From Lactarius indigo (Eukaryota > Basidiomycota > Agaricomycetes > Russulales > Russulaceae), in NCBI GenBank assembly GCA_025766275.1, contig JAFKAC010000013.1, forward strand, positions 372,001 through 436,000: a DNA stretch of 64,000 nucleotides. The letters are read 5' to 3'. This document shows, piece by piece, positions 37,301-45,532 of the stretch (position 1 is the first letter of the stretch; each line of letters begins with the position of its first letter). The translations under genes and the position numbers were made by a program. The notes beneath the pieces were generated by a model. That model was not told the DNA's origin, ran no database searches, and saw only the letters and a program-made list of their open reading frames with translations.

Positions 37301-39095
37301 ATTCCAGATCGTAGATGTCGTAGTTCCGCTCCGCTTCAGAGAGCGTCGCGGAATAGTAGCCTATAGGGTGCCGCTTTCCGTCAGCTTTCTTCTGTAATAG
37401 CACGGCTCCCACCGCGTATCCCGAGGCGTCAACTTCTAGCTCAAACGGGTCTTGAAGAATGGGGTGCGCTAGTACTGGTTCTTCGGTTACGAGACGCTTC
37501 AGGGTGTTGAACGCCTTGTCTTCCTCTTCGGTCCATCTCCATTCTTCATCTTTCCGTGTCAACTTGGTGAGTGGTTTGGCGTGGGTTGCGAAGCCGCGAA
37601 TAAAAAGTCTGTAAAAGTTGCAAAATCCGAGGAAGGAACGGACGTCTTTGACTTTCGTCGGCGTTGGCCAGTCTTTGATACCTTGAACTTTTACGGGGTC
37701 CATGCGAGTTACCCCCTTTTCAAGGATTACCCCCAGGTAATCCATTCGCGGCTGGTGGAAGAGACACTTTTCCAGTTTGAAGTAGAGGTCGTGCTCCTCG
37801 GCGACGCGCAGCACGTCGCGAACCGCGGAGATATGGGCGGCTAGGTCATGGTCAAAGTGAGTCGCGATTCCTATGTCGTCCATGTAGACACGTATCGTGG
37901 TGCCCAGTCGCTCATGCTTGGCTATCGTGTCACGATAAATGTGGTTCATCATGGCCTGGAAGGTTGCCGGAGAGTTAGTGAGACCAAAAAACATAACCGT
38001 GGGTTCGAAGAGTCCAAATTTAGTCTTGAACGCTGCTTTCTCCTGGTCGCCGTCGCGGATGCGTATGTTGTTGTACCCCCAGCGAATGTCAAGCTTTGTA
38101 TAGATATGCGCATTGCTGAGGTTGAGGATGAGATCTTGAATGAGGGGTAAGGGGTATTGGTTGCGGATGGTATGGGAGTTGATAACCCTATAGTCCTGGA
38201 CGGGGCGTAGCTTTCCGTCCTTCTTTTTAATGAAGAAAAAGGAGGATGCGTACGGGGATATGGAGGGGCGTAAATAGCCCTGTTTCAGCTTCTCCTCCAA
38301 GAATTCCTTGAGTTCGCCTTCTTCCTTTTGTGTCATGGGGTATATTTTGCAGTCTATAGCAGCCGGCGCGGATGGTTTGAAGTCGATCGCGTGATCCCAC
38401 GGTCTCGCCGGGGGAAAGCGATGTGAGGCCTGCTCATTGAAGAGTTTGCTGAATTCGGCGTAGACTGCGGGCAGTTCTACCGCCGTTTGCTGCTGTTTCG
38501 CGGATATGGCCAACTCCGTCGAGGTGGTGGCCCGTGCGTAGGTTTCTTCGTCGTGTAGTTCTTGTAGGATATCTTCCTTTTCCGCGGTAATGAGGGCGCG
38601 GACGATGGGGGTCGCGAGCAGGTCTTCTGTGGTAGCTAATATCACGGGTTGTACATCGGGGTGCGTGGTTGCGGTGGCCCAGCTGATAGTGGGTTCGAAG
38701 GTGCTAAGCCATGGGTATCCAAGTACCATGTCTTCGCTTCCGAGGTCCGTGACCAGAAAGGTCATCCTTTTTATCTGCCCGCACGTTTTCACTTCTAGGT
38801 TAACATAATGAGTGATTAACCCAGCCTTATTCTCCGTGTTGTCTATGTTCCATATTTTGCGGGGTGTTTCTAATGGTTGTATCGGGATTCCTGCCCGGGC
38901 TGCCATGTTTGGCTTGATGAAGTTGTCGGTTGCTCCGGAGTCAACCAACGCGTTTGTTTCAGTCGTTTGGTAATTCGTTCGGACAGTCACTGGAATTCGT
39001 AGGGATCGATAGCGCGTTGTCACAATTACAGAATTACATTGTAGAGCCCTCACCCAGACTGACGGGTTCAGGCGTCCCGAAAACCCTCCTTTCCC
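34362..39095 (-). CDS. Element D Pol with chromodomain and long C-terminal extension
   Basis: Expressed presumably as Gag-Pol by -1 frameshift. Residues are numbered from 39158, where the pol frame opens inside gag. Protease DSG 73-75; RT 230-460 with YMDD 425-428; RNase H from VDASG 576-580 with SDH 645-647; integrase zinc motif about 780-822; integrase catalytic D854, D915 and E951; chromodomain about 1137-1185 (YLIKWKGYSDSENQW). The remaining ~400 residues to 1598 match no domain I know. They contain acidic linkers, a Gly/Tyr-containing conserved block (VIPGSPHVYGKPFY) and a final Arg/Glu-rich coiled-coil-like stretch, and are shared with A and B. No stops. Acts in cytoplasmic particles, then the nucleus. 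Confidence 0.92.
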   Translation of the reverse strand, partial: GKGGFSGRLNPSVWVRALQCNSVIVTTRYRSLRIPVTVRTNYQTTETNALVDSGATDNFIKPNMAARAGIPIQPLETPRKIWNIDNTENKAGLITHYVNLEVKTCGQIKRMTFLVTDLGSEDMVLGYPWLSTFEPTISWATATTHPDVQPVILATTEDLLATPIVRALITAEKEDILQELHDEETYARATTSTELAISAKQQQTAVELPAVYAEFSKLFNEQASHRFPPARPWDHAIDFKPSAPAAIDCKIYPMTQKEEGELKEFLEEKLKQGYLRPSISPYASSFFFIKKKDGKLRPVQDYRVINSHTIRNQYPLPLIQDLILNLSNAHIYTKLDIRWGYNNIRIRDGDQEKAAFKTKFGLFEPTVMFFGLTNSPATFQAMMNHIYRDTIAKHERLGTTIRVYMDDIGIATHFDHDLAAHISAVRDVLRVAEEHDLYFKLEKCLFHQPRMDYLGVILEKGVTRMDPVKVQGIKDWPTPTKVKDVRSFLGFCNFYRLFIRGFATHAKPLTKLTRKDEEWRWTEEEDKAFNTLKRLVTEEPVLAHPILQDPFELEVDASGYAVGAVLLQKKADGKRHPIGYYSATLSEAERNYDIYDLELLAIVKALRNWRPLLAGAPHKIKIYSDHLNLQYWKSPQKISRHVAREVLELSEYDFEIHHIKGKNNGRADALSRRPDYDQGAEDNNEVVVLPPEVFVRTLNTARTLTLNPNLLQPRHQQDAQVIKAWVDPHQLKNIQGEWYKDGRFVITGPASTHRVLIHDHHDLPIHGHPGIARTQRILERHYWWPRLRRDVYEYVQGCAECQRNKVNTRPIRAALHPITPVLDALPFQMVAIDFITKLPVSEGYDSILTVTDHDCSKASVFIPCQEEITAEGTAALYVRHVFKRFGLPRKIISDRDPRFTSKFTREACRILGVQQNISTAYHPRTDGQSERTNQWLEQYLRFWVNERQDNWTTYLPIAEFAHNNWPHEHTKQSPFQLLMGYDPRADWTDKPSPIPQVTTRLTQLKEARGDAQRLMKRAQEAWVRNKDTPKFGVNDLVWLEGKHLRTNQPTAKLAARHHGPFRVVQVMSPYNYRLELPTQWSIHPVFHIDLLTPYKQTPLHGENFTRPPPELIDGEEEYEVEAVLDARHFGRKKRLQYLIKWKGYSDSENQWVDKDDVFAPEAIRLYQEAQARGQQVKTNGATVEGSHPSFLRSLTSHMPTSPLRHVTQAALLDSLAQDALLAEDDDTEVPNPHVTPWTPLRPNEGPITAQEWANVITRFPDPTTTPDGDSAVVHVFRNDRGEREPIAAIPPSDNLIGVRGVFPSNDQRSNADGVRVGGVEESSGGVAEGAARLRSGPTEGDARATAAMEAAEAGHDDDDYYPARHAFLRTKSDPTNPLITPWLVYTDGSPMYRGRVRVPGVADHRPFTAADDPAHVIAPEGFRANRRPHHIPYPITGPDGVQRDASHVQIIGGADPLILGVIPGSPHVYGKPFYAEPYVSAALRPTYPHEDLVVFEADRITDRALNRINDESLTAEVTRFRAASYELDRLRARVSQLRAMIECAQDDRRDSIYRLERATALERIADEQHDWPARDFR

Positions 39096-41119
39096 CACAG
39101 GTCCTGAAGGATGAGATCCTTCACCTCGTCCGTGCTGTTGGCTACTTGCGTAAGCCATTCTTTTGCCTGTTCTCCCGGCGTTTTCGTTGCTGCCGCGTTG
39201 ATTTGTGGCATTGGGGTCGTGCTTGGTGCTGGGGACATGTACCCTGGCAGTGACGGTTCGTATTGTGATACGGGTCCTCGGGGATAGCCCGTTGTTTCGG
39301 TCATGCGGCTGCTAGAAGGCGCATTTTGCCATTGCCTTGGTTGTCGCGGGTACGGACAATTTCGTGAGAGATGACCCGGCGCGTGACAATTATAACAAAG
39401 GACGTTCCTTAGGTCTCTTCTCGATCCCCCTCTCCCCCGTCCTCTTGCACCGGGTCCTCCTCTAGGCGGGAATGGTGGTGTTTGCCAGTCGTGATGGGGT
39501 AGTTTGTTAAAGTCAATGTCTTCTGACCCCGCTAGTCGTACTTTTGCGCGATCGGCCGAGGTGTCCATGGCCCAAGGGTTAGTTTGGGGTAAGTTCTGTG
39601 GAAGCGTCCATCCTGCGTTGCCAGTCTGCTTCTTGGATGGCGTAGGGGTGTTCTTGTACTCGTTCAATCTTGCTTTCAGGTGAATGTAATTCTTCTGCCG
39701 CTTGAGTACGGCCCTCTTCCAATCATCGAACGTGATTGGGTCGTCAAATTGAAACGCGTTTTTGAACAGCTCTCTCGGTAGACCCGATGTGAAGAGGTCG
39801 ATCGTTTGTGGTTCATTAAGACGGTAGTGAGCTTTCCGTGCGAGCTGTTCGAAGTCATTGACGTACTTGTCAATGTCTTCTCCGGTCATCTTGAGTCCCT
39901 TTCTTAATATTGCCTGCGCCTGCTCGCGCTCCAACGTGTTCTCGAATCGTTGGCTGAAGCCGTCGGCTACGGCATCCCATAAGTCGCGGGTGTAGGGACT
40001 AATTCCTCGTTGTATTTGCCGATTGAGCCAGTTCAGGAAGGATAAGACCCATTCGCTGACCGTCCCGCCTTTGATGTACGAGAGGAACAGGAGGCACCTT
40101 CTGTAGTCGTTGCGCATGATGGGGGCGTCCAAGTTCATGCCCCAGTAGACGTGCCACTGCGTGAGGAATTGGTCTACTTTGAGTCTGTCTCCATCAAAAA
40201 TTGAAGGTGGCTCGCCGGTTAGTTTCTCGTTATGATGGCCTCCTCCTCCGGCGTCTCCGCCACCCCCTCCTCCTCCACCACCGGGTGGTCCAGCGGGCGG
40301 TCCTCTTGGTGGTTCATTTCTTCGCAAGTCGAATGGGATTCCTCCTCCGGGTGGAGGTGGTGGTTCGTCACCGGGTCCTCCTGTGCCCGGGGGGAGTTCT
40401 AACGTGGGTCGGCGTCCGCTCGGAGGATCTCCCCTGTCCGATCCTATGGCTCGAAAGATTGCGGCGTCGTCTACGGTCATTCGTATCCCGGTTTCTGGGT
40501 TAATTGGCATGAGGATTTCTCTGGCTTCGGCTCGTATAGCGCGCGCTTCTTCGATAGCAACTTCTTCCATTGCTTGCGTCAAGGTAGCCATTATAGCTGG
40601 CGATCTGATATGAATTGGTTCGGGTTCTGTGATGTGGGCGGACTCAGCTCGTTCAATGAGGAAGTCTTGTATTGCTCCTCCACTGGTTTCGGTTTGATCT
40701 GGTGCTCGCCCTTCGCTTTCCTCGCCGCTTTCGTTGCTTTGCCATTCTTCTGATTCTTCCGATACCACTTCTCCGGTGGGGTGTTCTTGTATTTGTCCGT
40801 CAATAGGGCCCCAGTCGGCTCGACTGTTGAGTTCTCTTGCGTCGATATCGCAATGATATCGGGGTCCTGCTGGTCGTACGACGTCCCACCGAGAGTCTAT
40901 GGGGTTCCACACAACTTCTGTCCAACACAAGTGGTCGAAGTTAAACTCAACTGGGCGGAACCTGCTTGGTCCGTTAAACTCGACGAAATACCCGGTCTCT
41001 TCTTGCCTTTCCCTCCAGCTGGCAGCTTGTAAAAAGCGCGTAGGGACGTTACGTTCTCCTCTTCTTGGGAGTGAATACGGACGGAAACTGGTCCACTGGT
41101 CTCTAGTTGTTACGGCCAC
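39068..41119 (-). CDS. Element D Gag
   Basis: Structural nucleocapsid/capsid precursor. If translation begins at the GTG at 41117-41119 (ACCATCGTGGCC) the product is 683 residues. Counted from a GTG 11 codons further up, the N-terminal TRDQW...RNVPTRF...FNFDHLCW domain spans residues 17-77, the Pro/Gly-rich linker about 245-305, the capsid-like region about 310-500, and the CCHC zinc knuckle CYNCHAPGHLSRNC 586-599. No in-frame ATG precedes the conserved N-terminus. The end (WGKEGFRDA) overlaps pol. Confidence 0.88.
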   Translation of the reverse strand: MAVTTRDQWTSFRPYSLPRRGERNVPTRFLQAASWRERQEETGYFVEFNGPSRFRPVEFNFDHLCWTEVVWNPIDSRWDVVRPAGPRYHCDIDARELNSRADWGPIDGQIQEHPTGEVVSEESEEWQSNESGEESEGRAPDQTETSGGAIQDFLIERAESAHITEPEPIHIRSPAIMATLTQAMEEVAIEEARAIRAEAREILMPINPETGIRMTVDDAAIFRAIGSDRGDPPSGRRPTLELPPGTGGPGDEPPPPPGGGIPFDLRRNEPPRGPPAGPPGGGGGGGGGDAGGGGHHNEKLTGEPPSIFDGDRLKVDQFLTQWHVYWGMNLDAPIMRNDYRRCLLFLSYIKGGTVSEWVLSFLNWLNRQIQRGISPYTRDLWDAVADGFSQRFENTLEREQAQAILRKGLKMTGEDIDKYVNDFEQLARKAHYRLNEPQTIDLFTSGLPRELFKNAFQFDDPITFDDWKRAVLKRQKNYIHLKARLNEYKNTPTPSKKQTGNAGWTLPQNLPQTNPWAMDTSADRAKVRLAGSEDIDFNKLPHHDWQTPPFPPRGGPGARGRGRGGSRRDLRNVLCYNCHAPGHLSRNCPYPRQPRQWQNAPSSSRMTETTGYPRGPVSQYEPSLPGYMSPAPSTTPMPQINAAATKTPGEQAKEWLTQVANSTDEVKDLILQDLWGKEGFRDA
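39080..39095 (-). promoter_or_regulatory. Element D -1 frameshift region
   Basis: Minus strand, gag frame: G_GGA_AAG (39089-39095) then G_GGT_TTT (39080-39086), both of the X_XXY_YYZ form. A backward slip reads ...GKGGFSGRL, the pol frame. The gag stop follows at 39068. Confidence 0.65.
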
Positions 41120-41125
41120 GATGGT

Positions 41126-41138
41126 ATCTTGGTCTTGA
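41126..41138 (-). promoter_or_regulatory. Element D self-priming PBS
   Basis: AAGACCAAGAT (41126-41136, minus strand), two bases from the LTR, is complementary to the 11 nt at the predicted RNA 5' end. Confidence 0.75.
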
Positions 41139-41670
41139 TGTAACGCCGTCACGACGTCAGCTCGACTTGAGCACTAAGAGGCGATAACAACTCAGCGTAT
41201 ATGCGATTCGACACGACGACTCGAAGGTCCGTGCTCTTGTCTTAGTGAATACACGAAGGTACACCGACAGGACTCCTTGCTTGTTCCACGACGAGACTGG
41301 AAGCTCTGATAGGCACGAGAGTGAGACAGAGAGAAGAGAAAACAAGTGACGATTCAAGAAGACCAAGATGGCATATCTTGGTCTTCGCAAGACAGATTAA
41401 ATACACAAACAGTGGGCTTAGAAGCGCCACTATGAGTCACGGTAGGTAAGCGTCCAACGTATCGCAGAAACAACTCGAACACTAATACTACTAGTACCAG
41501 TATTGGTGGCGTAGTCCTCAGTCAGCAATCAGTACCGTATCTCCTATCGCATCACCGTATCACCGTAGATAAGTCCGCAACTAATATACCTTACCGCCGT
41601 AGCTGCAACCGGTACAGTAAGGGTCCTCAATCCGAGTCGTACCACAGTACAGAAAGTCCGAAACGTGACA
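41139..41670 (-). repeat. Element D 5' LTR (532 bp)
   Basis: TATTTAA (about 41397-41403, minus strand) lies 34 nt before ATCTTGGTCTT (41359-41369), with a hairpin partner just upstream. Confidence 0.93.
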
Positions 41671-41675
41671 TGCTA

Positions 41676-41714
41676 GCCACGGTGGCTAGTTCTGAGGTCA
41701 GTAGCTTTGGCTTA
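41676..41714 (-). promoter_or_regulatory. Element C leader with self-priming PBS and gag start context
   Basis: Next to the 5' LTR, after one T, is AAGCCAAAGCTA (41702-41713, minus strand). It is exactly complementary to the 12 nt at the predicted RNA 5' end in the LTR. Downstream, GCCACCGTGGCTAGC sits where gag should start and has GTG in a strong Kozak context. The element D insertion follows immediately. Confidence 0.75.
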
Positions 41715-42179
41715 TGTCACGCCACTGTCGGGGCGTGCGTTCGTTCTGTAACTGATCCTGCCTGAGGCAAAGGACTCAGAGTTGGATCCCCACTGAGTGG
41801 ATGGGCTCCTAAGTTCTGATACAATTGCCACTGTCAACTGGACAGTGACAAAGGTCCTCTTGTTCAAGCACAAGAGCTAAGCTATAGAGAAGAGGGCTGT
41901 GATAGAGAAGAGAGGATTGCACTGAGGGACAAGACAGTAGATTGACGAAGCCAAAGCTAAGGAAATACAGGGTATACGATAGAGTTTATATAGCTAGTGT
42001 TCAGGGATGCCAGTGAGACAATGTAATGCCAGCAAGGCAAACGCCAGCAAAGCAAATGCCAGCAAAGCAAATGCCAGCAAAGCAAATGCCAGCAAAGCAA
42101 ATGCCAGCAAAGCAAATGCCAGCAGAGCTGAGAAGCGTGAGAAGAAGAGAGAAACAGGAAAATAGGGGCGTTCATGACA
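41715..42179 (-). repeat. Element C 5' LTR (465 bp)
   Basis: Contains a TATA box (TATATAAA on the minus strand, about 41985-41992) and, 33 nt downstream, TAGCTTTGGCTT (41948-41959), the predicted RNA start. A 15-bp tandem array lies at about 42045-42122. Confidence 0.9.
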
Positions 42180-42184
42180 CCGTC

Positions 42185-45100
42185 GTCAGCTCAAAGATAT
42201 ATTTGCCCGTGCTCTAAGTGCCATGGAGGGGCAAAGAGTGTCACAAAACGCACTATCAAGGCCCATCTACAGCAAGATCAAGACTTTCTCTTGTCCTTAT
42301 CATCAAATACAGATACTGCCCCCTTCGTGCAATTGTGCATCCATCGGACAAGAGAACTACTTTCTCAGGTACATGGAGGTCCTATACCCCTTGATACAAC
42401 ACCAGTTGCTGGTGGATCTCGCCTGGAGCACTCAGAAGGTATGCTTTACTGTTGCTAGCTTGGGTTGGGAACTTATCAATTATTTTTATTATTATTTTTG
42501 ATATCAAAGCGGTACATCATGTAGATCACCCAGATCATTTGGCTGACTCCCAGTCAGAAATTCCTGATTACAATCAAGGGGAAGCCATAGAGCCTGGTAA
42601 GTGTTATTTTAATATATTTGGCTCATCTGTGCTTACTGCTGCATTGTATTAGATGATCTTTTCAGTCCTGCTGATGTCACTACAGGCATTGATCTAAGCT
42701 CTACTGATGCTGCAGTTGGTGCTGAGCCCACCTACCTAGAAGACCCCAGCTTCTCTGACTCAGAGCTAGATCAACATGCCATGCTGTCTGAGTCCCAACC
42801 TAGCTCCTTTGATTCAGACTCTGAGCCTGAGTCTGAGGATGACTTTGGCTTATCTCAGCTTCACCCTGCTATGGTCCCCCCCTCAATGGAGCACACAGGC
42901 ACTTTGGACCATGGCCCCTTATCTGGGGGAGAGCCTGAGGGAGATGTGGCTCCTGTTGCTGAGGTTGCTGACTTACCAGAAGTCATTCAAAAACTTCGAA
43001 GGCTACTTTTATCTGGCTACACACATCCCAATTATCCACCTCTTACTGATGCTGGAGGCCGCACACTTACCCCAGATGAGGAGCTTTCTTTGAAGCACTA
43101 TATTGCATGGGTTGACTCTCACGGTACTATCAAGGCATACAGGCTCCATGCACAGGTTCTTCAAGAGGCTACTGGTACTGACATCCTTAGCTTATATATG
43201 GCGCGAAAGCTTGCCATGGAGCTTACAGGATTATCCTCTCAGCTGGTTGACATGTGTCCCAGAAGCTGTATGGCCTTTACTGGAGAGTTCAAAGATCTTC
43301 AGTCATGCACCCACATCCACGACAAACGCTCTGGGCCATGTGGTTAGCTGCACTATGACAAGAATGGCCGCCCAAGGGCTCAAATGCTCTATACCCCCAT
43401 TGCTCCTATTATTCAGTCACTTTATATGAACAGGGAGATGGCAGCAGCCATGCGGTATCGCCATGACCATCTACAAGAGGCTTTGAACAAGCTGAAGCCA
43501 GATTCCCCCCCCACTGCATACTCTGATTTTTCTGGCTCTATTAGCCATATTAATCATTTTCAACACCATTTATTCCAAGAAGAGACTGATACTGCAATAA
43601 CCATCTCAGGTGATGGTGCCCAGCTTACTATGAAGAAGCAGTCTGATGTCTGGGTCCTCATTGTTACAATCTTAAACCTCCCTCCCAACATGCAATCTAA
43701 AGCTGCTAACACCATTATTCCACTTGTCATTCCTGGGCCCACTTCACCTGGAAATGTGGAGTCATTCATTTATATCCTCTATGAGGAGCTTGCAAAGCTT
43801 AGTGTTGGTGTATGGACCTTTGATGCACTTAAAGGAAGATACTTCCTTTTAAAGGTCTTTCTTTGTGGTGTTCTTGGAGATATGCTTGGTTCTGCATAAC
43901 TCAGCAAAATGGCAGGACATATGGCTGTATATGGGTGTCATTTTAGTATGGTGCGGGGTGCACGCGCCAGTAAAGACAGAGGTATGTGTATACAACTTTG
44001 ATTTTATTGTATCATTTTATTTACTATTTTATCTTATAGGTGCCAAATCCCAGTACTATCCCCTCTCCCCACCTCAAAAAGAGGAGATCAATGGGGATCG
44101 CCCTGATTTTGACATTTTTGCCTTGCCACTTAGGACTCTAGAGAACTACTGGGAAGTTATCAAGAGGCTTGAGGCTGTAAAGGGCAACAAGACACAGTAT
44201 GCAGCAATTGTGTGGCAAACTGGTGTCTCTGGTCTCCCTATCTGTGCTGCCAGCCCCACCTTCTCCCATCCATTCTTTTTCCCACTTGACCCCTTTCATC
44301 TCTTCTATGAGAACTGCATGCCACATATCTGGGATATATGGACTTCATTTAGCTCCCAATCAGAACAGGTCTATATGAGTCCAGATATTGCTTCAAAGCT
44401 TGGAGCAGAGGTTGAAAGTGCTATAGCAACACTGCCTTCATCCTTTTGTGGACCTATTCGGGACCCCTACAAAAAGCGCCAAAGCCAATACAAAATATAT
44501 GAGTGGATGGCCCTTCTCCACTGGTATATTGTCCCTATAGCATGGGAGCTTGGATTTGACCCTGAAGTGATCAAGAACTTTGCCATATTCTCCAATGTGG
44601 TAGAGTTTGCTATGACAACTGTCACTAGAACAGAGGAGGACTTGTCTAAGCTATATATAAAGATTGTCCTTTTCCTTCAAGGATTTGAAAGCCTCTATGT
44701 TGGCAATGATCCATCCAAAATTCCCCACTGCCGACTATGCATCTTTCAGCTTATTCATGTTCCCTTCCATATTTCATACAATGGCTCTATCAGATTTGGC
44801 TCTCAGGCTACATGTGAACGGACCATTGGAGATATTGGGCATGGCATCAGGTTAAAAAAATCCCCTTTCAAGAATATAGTCTCATATACAGCAGACAAGC
44901 AGTCTGTTAGACTTCTACATCTTGCCTATCCAACACTCTTCCCCACACCTGAAGAAAGGGTCCAAAAGACTTCTTTATTTAAACAAGTTCCAATTACCAA
45001 GAAGCAGAAGGAAGATGCTAATTTGAAGGCACACTTACAGGCAATTCAGCAGTCTTACCCTGAAGTAGGGCCAGATTCCATACTTCAAGCCATACGTTGG

Positions 45101-45532
45101 GGAAAGTGCCCACTTCCCAATCACACCACCCTTACAAGCCAGCTCTTTGAGCTTTCAAAAAAGCACACTTACCGCTCCTCAAGGTACTTTGAAGCTCAGC
45201 TAGAGATGGTACAGCCAAGAGGTCAGCCCATAGATGAAACAGTATTAGAGGTGGAGAAGAACAAACCAATTTTTGGAGAGGCCTTGGCCTTCTATACTGT
45301 TGCTGGCCTCTCCCTTGTTGTTTACCATCCCTTGATAGAGCGCCACCAGCTGTTTGGAAGATGGTATGGGAAGTGGTCATCAAAGGTCTATGTGCTTGAA
45401 ACATCAGCAATAGTAAGCCTTATAGGGATTTGGACTTACAGTGATCATGTCCACATACTGCGGAGACATCCAGGACTTACCCTACTAGCACCGGATGAAT
45501 GTGGTATTGATGCCAAGTTTGAGGCGATTTGA
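42185..45532 (+). pseudogene. Tnp2-like transposase, interrupted and with two nonsense codons
   Basis: DNA transposase of the basidiomycete Tnp2-like family. Exons: 10335-10342 plus 42185-42438, then 42510-42596, 42653-43981 and 44040-45532; introns are GT/AG and phase-consistent. The N-terminus has a Cys pair (ICPCSKCHG) and a KRTIKAHL segment as in related proteins. The core includes ITISGDGAQLTMK, PLVIPGPTSPGNVESF, WTFDALKGR and the C-terminal ATCERTIGDIGHGIR block. Defects: in-frame TAG after GPCG near 43345, TAA after GSA near 43897, and the retrotransposon insertion after codon 3. It therefore cannot make a full product here, though the rest is well preserved. Family assignment is from recognition of these blocks. 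Confidence 0.8.

Larger units (their letters stand above)
33801..41670 (-). mobile_element. Ty3/gypsy chromovirus element D (7.87 kb, apparently intact)
   Basis: Inserted at the start of C's gag. TSD TGCTA at 33796-33800 and 41671-41675. LTRs are both 532 bp and differ at two positions, both CpG-type, so this is a young insertion. Gag and Pol frames are uninterrupted. The best candidate here for a recently active element, subject to the GTG gag start. Confidence 0.94.
10343..42179 (-). mobile_element. Ty3/gypsy chromovirus element C, host of nested A and D
   Basis: Minus-strand element with LTRs at 10343-10747 (3') and 41715-42179 (5'). LTRs begin TGTCA and end TGACA. The target duplication is CCATC on the left and CCGTC on the right, one CpG-type transition apart. 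Element A occupies 11714-29370 and D occupies 33801-41670. Removing both with their duplications leaves about 6.3 kb. The order gag, protease, RT, RNase H, integrase, chromodomain is the gypsy order. Several stops and one frameshift make it defective. Confidence 0.9.
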
